Below, piece by piece: positions 1 through 7,624 of a stretch of DNA of 13,780 bases. The stretch comes from Chloroflexia bacterium (lineage in GTDB: Bacteria; Chloroflexota; Chloroflexia; QHBQ01; JADMIH01). Within the stretch, counting starts at the first letter, position 1. Each line of letters begins with the position of its first letter. The DNA lies in assembly GCA_025927935.1 (NCBI GenBank), contig JAICKM010000099.1, positions 1-13,780 of the forward strand, written 5' to 3'. Both the position numbers and the translations under genes were made by a program. Under the pieces are notes generated by a model. The model was not told where the DNA came from, did not search any database, and saw nothing but the letters and a program-made list of their open reading frames with translations.

Positions 1-3000
1 CCGGCCACCGCGGTGATATCCTTGATCGTGGCCGCCAGGGACACATTGGCCGAGGTGGCGCCGGCAGTGGTGCCCCAGAAGAGCATGTTGCCGATGTAGT
101 ACGCCCGCGCATCCTCCTGCAGGACGGGGAGCTTGCGGGTCGGGCTGTTGCTGCTGGTGAAGTTGGGGTTGCTGGTCGTGAACTCGGCCCGCACGTCATA
201 GCCGGTGCTGTTCGGAGCCAGTGTGATCTGGATCGGGTCCAGCGCCGCGTTACCGTTCGCGTCCAGCGGGACCACGCCCAGGGACACGTTGTTCAGGAAG
301 AACTCCACGCCACCTGTCAGCGTCTGCCCGCCCGCGCTGCTCGGGCTGACAGCGGCGCTGATGGCGACTACGTCGCTATACTGCACGCTCGACGGCGCCA
401 CGGTCAGTTGGGTCGTAGTGGTCCGGCGGGCGATGCTAAAGGTCCGGACGACGGGTGTCGCCGGGGAGTAGTTCTCGTCGCCGTCCTGGGTGGCGGTGAT
501 GGTGCAGGAGCCGGCGCCGGTGATGTGGACCGTGCTGCCGGAGACGGTGCAGGCGCCGCCGGCGCTGAGGCTAACCGGCAGGCCCGAGGTCGCCGAGGCG
601 TTCACGGCGAAGTCCGGGTCGCCGAAAGTCTTGTCGGCCAGGGGCGCGAAGCTGATGGACTGGCTGCCCTTCACGGGCGAGTCCGCCAGGGGCCAGACAT
701 AGGCCCCACGGCCCCGCGTCCAGACGGACAGGGTCGTGCCGCCGCGGTCGATCTGCATGTCCCAGATCATCACGTTCGGCAGCCCATTCTGGAAGCGATA
801 CCAGACCGGCGAGGCCGCGGTGATGTCGTTGGTGAAGTAGAGGCCGAAGTCGGTCCCGGCGAACACCTGCTGCGGGTAGCGCGGGTTGGCGATGATCGAG
901 TCCGCCGGGATGTCGGGCAGGTTACCGGTCTTGTCGGTCCAGGTGAACGACGCGCAGTTCGCGCTGCAGACGACCTGGAAGATATGGCCGGGCGTGCTCG
1001 GCGTGTTGGCGTTGAAGCCGCCCACCGATGCATAGGCAGTGGTCGGGGTGCTGGGGTCGATGGTCACATCCAGAATCGGGCGGTTCGGCAGCACCGTGTT
1101 GCCGCCGGTGACGTTCACCCAGGTCGCCGGGTTCGCGGCGCCACGGCCCAGGCCGAAGCCATATTGCACGTTGCCGTCGTTGGTGCCCACGATGGCTGTG
1201 TTCGAGATGCTCGGCGCATAGGCAAGCTGGTTGATGTACGAGCGGTTGCCCAGCGTTTGCTTGGTCAGGTTCGCCGGGCTGTTGACGTACCAGGAGTTGC
1301 GGACCGGGGTGCCGGCCGCCGCGTCGCCGTTGATCGTCTCCCAGACGCGGGTGGTGCCGGCGATCAAGTGGTTGCAGCCGGCGGGCGCGGGCGCACAGTC
1401 GTTGGCCGGATCGCCCGGCGTGCCCTTGAAGATCTCATAGGGCAGTTGGAACGCCTGGGTATCGCCGGTCCAGTTGCCGCGCGCCGTCGACCAACTGGTG
1501 CCGGGCAGCGTGCAGTCGGGGGCGATGCAGCGCGTGACGCCGCCGCTGTTGCCGCCCTGCCAGAACCGCCCGCCCACCGGATCGATGCGCGCATAGAACC
1601 CGTCACCGCCCGTGCCCATCTGCCACTGGGCGGGGCCGGGGGCGCCGTTCGTGTATTTGACGGTCGACGAGCCGTTGTCCTGGGCGCCGCCGTTCGCCAT
1701 CTGCACCGGCGACGTGGCGAAGAAGCCGCTGATGTCGCCGGAGTAGAACTCGATCGTGTTCAGGCCGTTGTCGAGATTGACCCAGGTGGGGTCGGTGGTC
1801 CCGGTGACTAACTGGGCGTTCCCGGTCATGTTCACGCCGCCGTCGTGGCCGGCCAGCAGCACGCTGGAGGAGCCGGGCACAAAGGCCAGGGCGTGCTGGT
1901 CGACGTGTACCGGTCCCGCGCTGCCGCTATAGCTATAGCCGCAGCTAACGTCGTTGAACGAGGTCGCGCCCGCGCTCCAGAACCAGATGTCGAAGGTGGA
2001 AATGAAGACGCGATCGGGATTATTCGGATCGACTGCGACGGCCTGGTCGTACCAGTTCTGGCTGTAGTCCCCGCCGCTGTTCGTGCAGTTCTTGAGTTGG
2101 GAGCCAAGCGAGCCGGGGAGCTGCGTCCAGGTAGCGCCGCCGTTGGTCGTGCGCCAGACCGCGAGCTGGCAGCCCTGCGCGCCGCCGCAGCCGTTGGCGC
2201 TGCTGGGGGTGATGGCTTGCACCTGAGCATAGATATAGTTCGGGTTGCTCGGCGCCACGGCGATGTTAATGCGGCCAAGCTGGTCGCCGCTGCCCGGAGC
2301 AGCGTAGGGGGTGCCGCTGCCGGCATTCATGCCCGCCCAGCCGTTGCTGTTGGTACTGATGAGGGTAAAATCGGTCGGGCAGCCACTGGCCGGGATCGTG
2401 CCTTTGTAGATGCCGTTCGCGCCGTTCTGATCGAGGTTGTACTGCACGGGGCTGGCAAAGCCGCGCACGCCGACCGCCGCGATGATACGCGTGCTGCCGC
2501 CGATGTTGTTCAGGGCCAGGTCGGTGATGTCCTGGCGCTGCGTGCCGAAGCTGTTCGTGGTGCAGGGGCCGGTCCAGTTGGCCCCGGCGTCATACGAGAA
2601 ATAGAGGCCGGTCTTGGTGCCCGCCACAACGTTGTTGCTGTTCTGGGGGTCCACCCGCACCTTGCCGACCGCCTGGTACTGCGGGTACTTGCCGGGCGGC
2701 TGCGGCAGGGCCGCGCCGAACACATCGGCGCCAATCACCGTCCAGGACGCGCCGGAGTCGGTCGATTTGAGGATGCCCTGGCTACCCATGGAGAATGAGC
2801 CATAGTTCAGGTCGCCGGTGCCGGCATACACGATGTTGTGATTGCTCGGATCAATCGTAATGTCGTCGATGCTGATCGTGGTCAGCAGCGGATCGTCGGT
2901 GACAGCGCTCCACGAGGTCGCGCTGCCGCAGCAGTTCGTGGTCTTCCAGACCCCGCCGCCCACGCTGCCCAGGTAGGCGACATTGGTCGCCACCGGGTCA

Positions 3001-3518
3001 ATGGCGAGCGTATTGACGCGGCCCGCGGTCGTCGTGTAGTTATAGCAGCCGGAGCACCCCGTCATGCGCAAGGGCGCCGGGCCGAGGGCGGTGAAGCTAG
3101 TGGGGTCAAGCGCCAGCGGCGCGGTAGGCGCATTGGGATTGCCCTTCGGCGCGATCTTGCCGGTGGAATTACTCACGCCGGCGGGCGTGTTGCGCTGGAC
3201 TTTGCGATCCTGCGCGGCGGCCTGCTGCACCCATGCCGGGTCGAACCGGCCGGTCGGGTAGGTCACGCGGTTGTTCCAGTCGGTTTCCAGTTTTGCCAGT
3301 TCGGCGGCCTCGGCGCCCGCTTCGCCGCCGGGGATCGGCATAAACCGATCCGGATCGGCGCCGGTATCGCTGATCACCGCCGGCGTACTGCTCCCGGTGG
3401 TTGCCCAGCGGACTCCGACCCCGCCCAGCCCCACAATCAGCAATGACATCAGGACAAGTGCCAACCGGATCCATCGTTGATTCAAGTGATCTTTCATTGT
3501 CCTTCGTTCCTTCCGCAT
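1..3518 (-). CDS. Giant secreted BNR/Asp-box beta-propeller protein with C-terminal Ig-like domains (partial, C-terminus off the left edge)
   Basis: The minus frame stays open from the start to the window edge, giving at least 1172 codons. The N-terminus is a basic stretch followed by a hydrophobic core (about residues 16-37), so it is a signal peptide or signal anchor. About residues 130-945 are a sialidase/sortilin-type propeller. Asp-box-like motifs are KSTDSGASW (about 250-260), YDAGANW (about 310) and RTTNGGATW (about 455-465), with a weaker copy near 190-204. Next come an MBG-like domain (about 952-1030, ending in GSCTITATQDGDENYSP) and a Big_3_5-type Ig-like repeat (about 1032-1128, with GGVEFFLNN). 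The visible end looks like the start of another beta-sandwich. Closely spaced Cys pairs recur in the propeller. Such proteins usually act outside the cell as carbohydrate-binding, glycosidase-like or adhesin proteins, but no catalytic residues can be assigned here. I chose ATG 3518 because GGAAGG lies 8 nt upstream; ATG 3497 is the in-frame alternative. Confidence 0.85.
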   Translation of the reverse strand, partial: MRKERRTMKDHLNQRWIRLALVLMSLLIVGLGGVGVRWATTGSSTPAVISDTGADPDRFMPIPGGEAGAEAAELAKLETDWNNRVTYPTGRFDPAWVQQAAAQDRKVQRNTPAGVSNSTGKIAPKGNPNAPTAPLALDPTSFTALGPAPLRMTGCSGCYNYTTTAGRVNTLAIDPVATNVAYLGSVGGGVWKTTNCCGSATSWSAVTDDPLLTTISIDDITIDPSNHNIVYAGTGDLNYGSFSMGSQGILKSTDSGASWTVIGADVFGAALPQPPGKYPQYQAVGKVRVDPQNSNNVVAGTKTGLYFSYDAGANWTGPCTTNSFGTQRQDITDLALNNIGGSTRIIAAVGVRGFASPVQYNLDQNGANGIYKGTIPASGCPTDFTLISTNSNGWAGMNAGSGTPYAAPGSGDQLGRINIAVAPSNPNYIYAQVQAITPSSANGCGGAQGCQLAVWRTTNGGATWTQLPGSLGSQLKNCTNSGGDYSQNWYDQAVAVDPNNPDRVFISTFDIWFWSAGATSFNDVSCGYSYSGSAGPVHVDQHALAFVPGSSSVLLAGHDGGVNMTGNAQLVTGTTDPTWVNLDNGLNTIEFYSGDISGFFATSPVQMANGGAQDNGSSTVKYTNGAPGPAQWQMGTGGDGFYARIDPVGGRFWQGGNSGGVTRCIAPDCTLPGTSWSTARGNWTGDTQAFQLPYEIFKGTPGDPANDCAPAPAGCNHLIAGTTRVWETINGDAAAGTPVRNSWYVNSPANLTKQTLGNRSYINQLAYAPSISNTAIVGTNDGNVQYGFGLGRGAANPATWVNVTGGNTVLPNRPILDVTIDPSTPTTAYASVGGFNANTPSTPGHIFQVVCSANCASFTWTDKTGNLPDIPADSIIANPRYPQQVFAGTDFGLYFTNDITAASPVWYRFQNGLPNVMIWDMQIDRGGTTLSVWTRGRGAYVWPLADSPVKGSQSISFAPLADKTFGDPDFAVNASATSGLPVSLSAGGACTVSGSTVHITGAGSCTITATQDGDENYSPATPVVRTFSIARRTTTTQLTVAPSSVQYSDVVAISAAVSPSSAGGQTLTGGVEFFLNNVSLGVVPLDANGNAALDPIQITLAPNSTGYDVRAEFTTSNPNFTSSNSPTRKLPVLQEDARAYYIGNMLFWGTTAGATSANVSLAATIKDITAVA

Positions 3519-3532
3519 CCCTCGTTCCTTCC
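3498..3532 (-). promoter_or_regulatory. Duplicated ribosome-binding site with two in-frame ATGs
   Basis: Read on the minus strand, the 11-bp sequence GGAAGGAACGA occurs twice exactly, at 3532-3522 and 3514-3504, an 18-bp period. Each copy precedes an in-frame ATG, at 3518 and 3497. The spacing from GGAAGG is 8 nt for the upstream ATG and 11 nt for the downstream one; a second AAGG sits only 3 nt before ATG 3497. The two possible proteins differ by seven residues (MRKERRT), which would make the signal sequence more basic. The repeat is seen directly; which start is used cannot be decided from the sequence. Confidence 0.6.
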
Positions 3533-3548
3533 ACAAGACTTTCGGATC

Positions 3549-3578
3549 ATTATGCCGTAGCGCGCCCCATTTGGTTAA
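3549..3578 (-). promoter_or_regulatory. Candidate sigma-70-type promoter for the giant propeller gene
   Basis: On the minus strand, TTAACC (3578-3573) is separated by 18 bp from CATAAT (3554-3549). These match the -35 consensus at 4 of 6 positions and the -10 consensus at 5 of 6. Transcription would begin near 3542, leaving a leader of about 24-45 nt that contains the duplicated ribosome-binding site. It is the best match I see upstream of this gene, but it is not a strong promoter. Confidence 0.4.
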
Positions 3579-3951
3579 GTATTGGCCTCCAGCGCGTAGA
3601 TAAACCACTAACCTCCCACAAACACGCGATACGATGCGCGCCCGTCCCGGATCTGCCGGGTGGTTGCGCATGCCGGCGACACTCGGTCCGTCGAGCGCCC
3701 GTGACCATGGCCGGCTGCTTGCCAGGGGCAGGCCAGGGTAGCGCGCAGGGTATATATTCCACATTGGCTTCTTCCTGAGCCAGGGGTGGGTAGATATGCC
3801 ATAGTGGACTGATAGCTGGGCTGGGTGCGAATGCACCTTCGACGGATCCAGGCGCCGCTATGCGGGGTGGGCGCACCGGTTCGCTGCTGAGCAATAATAC
3901 CCCTCGCTCTCACCATCCGCATCGGAGAAATCCCCTATTCCGGGGGGCAAG

Positions 3952-3988
3952 TTCCTGCCGCCGGTATACGCCGTTTACCCGGCAGGAA
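3952..3988 (-). terminator. Hairpin downstream of the response regulator, possible terminator
   Basis: TTCCTGCCG (3952-3960) is the exact reverse complement of CGGCAGGAA (3980-3988), with a 19-nt loop that could pair further through GGTA/TACC. It lies about 50 bp after the regulator stop codon. No T-run follows on the minus strand, so it is not a canonical intrinsic terminator. It could also be an mRNA 3'-end structure or an operator. Confidence 0.3.
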
Positions 3989-4039
3989 TCTGCCGTGTGC
4001 CGTGCTGGCTCAGTGGGGTTCCGGGAAGTCTGGGGCGAG

Positions 4040-4741
4040 TTATCGATCGGGCGGGGTGGGGCCGGGGGGCTTGGCGAGGCCGTGGCGGTAGGCGAAAATG
4101 ACCAGTTCGAGGCGGCTGGCAACACCCAGTTTGTTGAAAATGCTGGTGAGGTGGTGAGTCACAGTCGTTTCGCTGATCGACAGACGCTGGGCAATCTGCT
4201 TGTTTTGATGTCCTTCGGCTACGAGGGCCACTACCTCGCATTCCCGCTCGGTCAACGCGGCGATCCGGGCTTTGGCAGGATCCGGCGCGGGTTCCGCGCT
4301 CGTCACCACCAAGTCGCTGAGCACGGTAGCGACCATCGTGCGGTCCAGCCAGGCTTCCCCGGCGTAGACCTTCTCGATGGCGGTCGCCAGCACACTGGCC
4401 GCCTGATCTTTCAGGACAATGCCCACTGCGCCCAGGCGCACAGCGCGGCGGTGCTCCGCACGATCACTCAGCGCCGTCAACAAGAGCACGCGCGCCTGCG
4501 GCGCCGCGGCGCGCAATTCCGGCAGCCAATTGAGACTGCTGTCGGCGCCAAGATAGACATCGAGCAGGATGATATCGGGTTGGGTGTGCGCAGCCAGTGC
4601 CAATGCATGGTCCCGCCCGGCCGCCTCACCAACGACGGTCTGGCCGGGCGAGTTCTCGATAAGCATCCGTATGCCGGCGCGCACGATGCCATGGTCTTCG
4701 ACCAACAAGATACGAATGGGCCGGGGGGCGGCACTGTCCAT
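4040..4741 (-). CDS. NarL/LuxR-family DNA-binding response regulator
   Basis: Cytoplasmic transcription factor of 233 aa, activated by phosphotransfer from its partner kinase. The receiver domain (about residues 9-125) has the acidic pair E15/D16, phospho-acceptor D61, switch residue T89 and K111. A linker follows, then a LuxR-type helix-turn-helix (about 163-225) with LTEREXEVV and the helix pair NKQIAQRLSISETTVTHH. Length and domain order are typical of the NarL family. The ATG at 4741 is supported by GGAG at 4749-4752, 7 nt upstream. The gene begins 22 bp after the kinase stop codon, so the two are almost certainly co-transcribed. Its targets are unknown; the propeller gene downstream and the shared promoter region near 6700 are the nearest candidates. 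Confidence 0.93.
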   Translation of the reverse strand: MDSAAPRPIRILLVEDHGIVRAGIRMLIENSPGQTVVGEAAGRDHALALAAHTQPDIILLDVYLGADSSLNWLPELRAAAPQARVLLLTALSDRAEHRRAVRLGAVGIVLKDQAASVLATAIEKVYAGEAWLDRTMVATVLSDLVVTSAEPAPDPAKARIAALTERECEVVALVAEGHQNKQIAQRLSISETTVTHHLTSIFNKLGVASRLELVIFAYRHGLAKPPGPTPPDR

Positions 4742-4763
4742 GCTACATCTCCAACGCAGTAAC

Positions 4764-6455
4764 CTAGAGCGGGATTTCGACCATCACTGCCGTGTGGTCC
4801 GGCTTGGGATGGTCGATACTGACGTGGCCGCCAAGCGCCATCGCGCGTCCGGCAATTGAGCGCGGCGTAAACGATGGTACGTTGTCTACACCGTCGTTTT
4901 CGATACAGACCCGCAGGTGGCCGGTCCGGCATTGCAGACTGATCGCAGCATGGGCCGCCTGGGTATGGCGCCGGACGTTGCTCAACCCTTCGGCGACGAT
5001 CTGGAACACCTCGGCGGCCAGGCGGTCGTGAATTTGCAGATCCGCCGGTACGTCAAGTGTCACGGCGATCCCCGTGGCATCGGTAAACTTGTCCGTGAAT
5101 CGCCGCACCGCGGGTAGCAAGCTGTCCCCAGGCGCTCCTTCGCCGGGCAGATTGCGCGCGAATCCACGGAGATCCGTAATCCCGATATCGGCAAGCGCGA
5201 TCAGGCGATCGAGATCGCCCGTCACGTCACCTCGCCCCGCCGCCAGTTTCTCCCGGACCGCCGCTAGGCCCATTTGCATGCCGATGTAGGGTTGGATCAC
5301 GCTGTCGTGTATGTTGCGGGCGATGCGCTCCCGCTCGTGCGCCGCGGCATCTGCGGCTAGCCGATCCACCAGCCGAATATTTTCGAGGACCGGCGTGACG
5401 TGCTCAGCCACCTGGAGCAGGAAGTGGACATCCGAGTTGTCGAAGTGACGGCGGTGGGTCGTGAGATAGATCCGGCTGGCTGTGCCGCCACTGTTGCGTA
5501 GCGACACGCTGATGAATGAATCCACTTCCAGAAGTACCGCCACAGCCGCCCCCAGCTCGATGCGCTCTGTGGCTTCGCCGTCCCTCGCTAACCGGGGAGG
5601 ACGGGGGCGGGCCAGCCGATCCAGCCATTGCCAGGGCGGCGCGTGACCGGGGTAGAGAATGGGCTGCCCGGCGGGTAGCTCCAGCAGCATATCGGCTACC
5701 TCCGCGGGAATGGGCGCCGCGCCGCCCGCCGGCCCCGAAGCCTGGGTGGTCTGATACAGGCGATGCACCCCCGCCACCATGTCGCGCATGACCAGCAACG
5801 CAGTATCAGCGGCATAGAAAACCTGCAAGCGCTCGAGCAGCAAATCGATGGTGCGGTCCACGCCAAAGCGGGGATTGGATAAGGTCGAGACTTCCTTCAA
5901 GAACGCCAGTTGGCGTTTTGCGGTGATCTCGTGGCCCCCCCAATAGGCGATCATATAGCCGAGCACGAGCAGGTATACCGGTCGCAGCAGCGAGCGATTC
6001 AACTCGAACTCCAGCGCAGGGTTAGCGGTGGCGAAGCCGACTACCCCGTAGAGCACGGCGGACACCACAGTGGCCCGCATACCAGGGGCGAATCCGCACT
6101 GGAAAGAGGCTGTCAGGATGGCAAAGAAAAACCCGAAGAAGAAGATGCTGCTGGTGCCTGAGCTAAGCGAAATCAGCACCACGTACCAGGCGACATCCAA
6201 CCAATGCGCCTGCTGCTTAACCACGAGCGGGAGATGATCGGGCCGCAGAGTGAGGATGTACAGAACCGCACTATAAAGAGTATAGAGGCTCAGGGTCAGA
6301 TAAGTGGGGATGACGAGCCGGTCCGGTTGAGTGGGCGAGATCCAGATAATCAGCAAGGCCGACGCAGCCAGCACCAGCCGCATCATCGCCAGCGCGGGAT
6401 TATCGACGCTTGATAGTGGTGTTGAGGAGACTGTATTCGGGTGCTGAGGGAGCAT
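4764..6455 (-). CDS. Membrane sensor histidine kinase, NarL/DegS type (HisKA_3), six TM segments plus GAF-like region
   Basis: Inner-membrane sensor of 563 aa that should autophosphorylate and pass phosphate to the regulator encoded just downstream. Six hydrophobic segments lie at about residues 25-41, 49-70, 85-98, 103-119, 126-144 and 158-173. A GAF-like sensory region follows (about 190-355). The HisKA_3 dimerisation box is ERERIARNIHDSVIQP with phospho-acceptor H383. The HATPase domain has its N box at EGLSNVRRH (N493). The region that usually carries DxGxG and GxGLxGM instead reads NDGVDN and FTPRSIAGRAMALGG (about 520-543), so the canonical glycine boxes are degenerate. The ATG at 6455 lacks a clear ribosome-binding site. 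A TTG at 6530 would add 25 Pro/Ala-rich residues; ATG 6386 is also possible but would start right at TM1. Confidence 0.9.
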   Translation of the reverse strand: MLPQHPNTVSSTPLSSVDNPALAMMRLVLAASALLIIWISPTQPDRLVIPTYLTLSLYTLYSAVLYILTLRPDHLPLVVKQQAHWLDVAWYVVLISLSSGTSSIFFFGFFFAILTASFQCGFAPGMRATVVSAVLYGVVGFATANPALEFELNRSLLRPVYLLVLGYMIAYWGGHEITAKRQLAFLKEVSTLSNPRFGVDRTIDLLLERLQVFYAADTALLVMRDMVAGVHRLYQTTQASGPAGGAAPIPAEVADMLLELPAGQPILYPGHAPPWQWLDRLARPRPPRLARDGEATERIELGAAVAVLLEVDSFISVSLRNSGGTASRIYLTTHRRHFDNSDVHFLLQVAEHVTPVLENIRLVDRLAADAAAHERERIARNIHDSVIQPYIGMQMGLAAVREKLAAGRGDVTGDLDRLIALADIGITDLRGFARNLPGEGAPGDSLLPAVRRFTDKFTDATGIAVTLDVPADLQIHDRLAAEVFQIVAEGLSNVRRHTQAAHAAISLQCRTGHLRVCIENDGVDNVPSFTPRSIAGRAMALGGHVSIDHPKPDHTAVMVEIPL

Positions 6456-6672
6456 AGGGAGTGCTCGGGTAGCCGGCGCGTCTGATGAGCAGGCGACGGG
6501 TGGCAACCTGAACGCCGGGGGGCATAGCAAGCGCCGCGACCACCGCAGGTAGCCGGCAAACTATCCCTACGATATGGGGCGAGTCCCCGGCATTAACGCT
6601 TGCGCCGTCCCCCTTGCGAGTTGCCAATCTACCTCTACGCGCCCCTGTAAAAGCCTGTTACAAGCTATGCTG

Positions 6673-6701
6673 ATTATATCGGATGTTGTGCGCACTCACA
6701 A
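6673..6701 (-). promoter_or_regulatory. Strong promoter for the kinase-regulator operon
   Basis: On the minus strand, TTGTGA (6701-6696), a 17-bp spacer and a perfect TATAAT (6678-6673). Transcription would start near 6666, about 210 nt before ATG 6455 or 135 nt before TTG 6530. An inverted repeat TGTAA-N7-TTACA (6646-6662) lies just inside the transcript. Confidence 0.65.
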
Positions 6702-6707
6702 GTGAGT
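6694..6707. promoter_or_regulatory. 14-bp palindrome between divergent promoters, candidate operator
   Basis: ACTCAC-AA-GTGAGT has perfect 6-bp arms. It covers the -35 box of the kinase promoter and ends 16 bp before the -35 box of the divergent PAP2 promoter. A second inverted repeat, TTGTG-N6-CACAA (6686-6701), overlaps its left half. The position suits a regulator acting on both promoters, possibly the neighbouring LuxR-type protein. That is inference; the sequence does not identify the binding protein. Confidence 0.4.
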
Positions 6708-6723
6708 CTCCGCGCAATCCGCC

Positions 6724-6753
6724 TTGACAGGAAGCGCGCTACTCTGCTATAAC
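6724..6753 (+). promoter_or_regulatory. Strong sigma-70-type promoter for the PAP2 gene
   Basis: A perfect TTGACA (6724-6729), an 18-bp spacer and TATAAC (6748-6753, 5 of 6 matches). The transcript would start near 6760, leaving a 5' leader of about 34 nt to ATG 6794 or 55 nt to GTG 6815. A TTG start at 6776 would leave only about 16 nt and no ribosome-binding site, which argues against it. Confidence 0.75.
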
Positions 6754-6793
6754 CCCGCCATACTACACCGGCTTATTGCGCGGCTTCCACGAG

Positions 6794-7546
6794 ATGAGGA
6801 GAAGACGGCCCCACGTGAAAATATCCCTCGTTAGTGCTGCGATCCGTGCCTACTTCCCACCGGGTGCGCACGAGCGCGGCGCCGGATCGTTGAGGGCGGC
6901 GCCGCGCGTCCCTGCAATCCTGGTGGGCGGTATGGCCGCCAGTCTGGCCAGTGTGTTTGTGTTCGGCAAACTCAGCGAAGAACTATGGGAGAAGGAAGCA
7001 ATGGCGGTCGACACGGACGTCGTCGCGCTGGCCCGTGCTATGCGTAGCCCTGCCGGGGATCGTTTGTTCTCGGCGATTACGGCGACCGGCGAACCATGGG
7101 CACTCGCGAGCACTTTCGGGGCCGTGGCGCTACGCTGGCTGGCGACCCGCCGGCAGGCTGACGCCGCGACACTGGCGCTGGCGGTCGTGGCGGGTGGGGC
7201 GCTGAATCAGGTGTTAAAGCTGTTCTTCCGCCGGGATCGCCCTCCGCTCGAATTGCGCCGGGCGCACGCCTCCAGCTATAGCTTCCCCAGTGGGCACGCG
7301 ATGATGACCCTGGCGACTTACGGTACGCTGACCTATTTGATCACCCGCCGCGCCACACTGACCGGCCAGGCGCGGGGTGCGCCCATCTGGGGCCTGACCT
7401 TCGTCTACTGTGCGCTGGTCGGGTGGAGCCGGGTCTATCTTGAAGTCCACTACCCGACGGATGTGCTCGGCGCCTGGGCGGCGGGCACGATCTGGGTCAC
7501 TACGTGCGGTGTGGCCCGCAGTTTCATGGAGCCGGAAGAAGAATAG
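6794..7546 (+). CDS. PAP2-family membrane phosphatase (classical KX6RP / PSGH / SRX5HX3D motifs)
   Basis: Integral membrane phosphatase of about 250 aa that should remove phosphate from lipid phosphates such as phosphatidic acid, phosphatidylglycerophosphate or undecaprenyl diphosphate; the sequence does not distinguish these. All three PAP2 signatures are present: K142-X6-R149-P150, P165-S-G-H168 and S212-R213-X5-H219-X3-D223. In the family, H168 is the general acid and H219 the nucleophile. Hydrophobic segments surround the motifs, and there is a long, Arg-rich, non-membrane N-terminus. The start is uncertain: ATG 6794 is used here. GTG 6815 has AGGAGA 12 nt upstream, and TTG 6776 is the longest option. 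It has its own strong promoter and is transcribed away from the kinase operon. Confidence 0.92.
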   Translation: MRRRRPHVKISLVSAAIRAYFPPGAHERGAGSLRAAPRVPAILVGGMAASLASVFVFGKLSEELWEKEAMAVDTDVVALARAMRSPAGDRLFSAITATGEPWALASTFGAVALRWLATRRQADAATLALAVVAGGALNQVLKLFFRRDRPPLELRRAHASSYSFPSGHAMMTLATYGTLTYLITRRATLTGQARGAPIWGLTFVYCALVGWSRVYLEVHYPTDVLGAWAAGTIWVTTCGVARSFMEPEEE

Positions 7547-7566
7547 CGCGGCCGGCCGGGGTGAGC

Positions 7567-7599
7567 GCGCCAGGAGCGCACCCCCGGCGATCCTGGCGC
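7567..7599. terminator. Hairpin between convergent genes, possible bidirectional terminator
   Basis: GCGCCAGGA (7567-7575) and TCCTGGCGC (7591-7599) are perfect 9-bp complementary arms around a 15-nt loop. It lies 20 bp after the PAP2 stop and 25 bp after the HAD stop on the other strand, the usual place for a shared terminator. No T-run follows on either strand. Confidence 0.45.
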
Positions 7600-7624
7600 C
7601 CGCGCCGGTCGGGAGACTCGGCGG

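Larger units (their letters stand above)
3519..4039. other. Intergenic region between the response regulator and the propeller gene
   Basis: About 520 bp with no convincing gene on either strand; short open frames here have no recognisable domain and no good ribosome-binding site. It holds the candidate promoter at 3549-3578 and the hairpin at 3952-3988. The rest, including an AT-rich TATATATT at 3751-3758, has no assigned function. The long gap suggests the propeller gene is transcribed separately from the two-component operon. Confidence 0.6.

Noticed and set aside
408..2798. Long plus-strand open frames (408-1811, 1845-2798)
   Set aside because: They are shadows of the minus-strand propeller gene: no domain, very Arg/Ala/Gly-rich composition, no ribosome-binding site, while the opposite frame shows clear Asp-box and Ig-like motifs.
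3751..3758. TATATATT as a promoter -10 box
   Set aside because: The only TTG-type -35 upstream is about 26 bp away and no gene follows at a sensible distance.
3860..4762. 300-codon plus-strand open frame
   Set aside because: It overlaps the response regulator, whose receiver and LuxR helix-turn-helix motifs are unmistakable on the minus strand; the plus frame has no recognisable domain.
6456..6530. TTG start at 6530 for the histidine kinase
   Set aside because: The extra 25 residues are Pro/Ala-rich, no ribosome-binding site precedes the TTG, and the membrane region begins well after ATG 6455. Not fully excluded.
6686..6701. CRP-type site TTGTG-N6-CACAA
   Set aside because: The TGTG to CACA spacing is 6 bp, not the 8 bp of a TGTGA-N6-TCACA site, so it is kept only as an overlapping inverted repeat.
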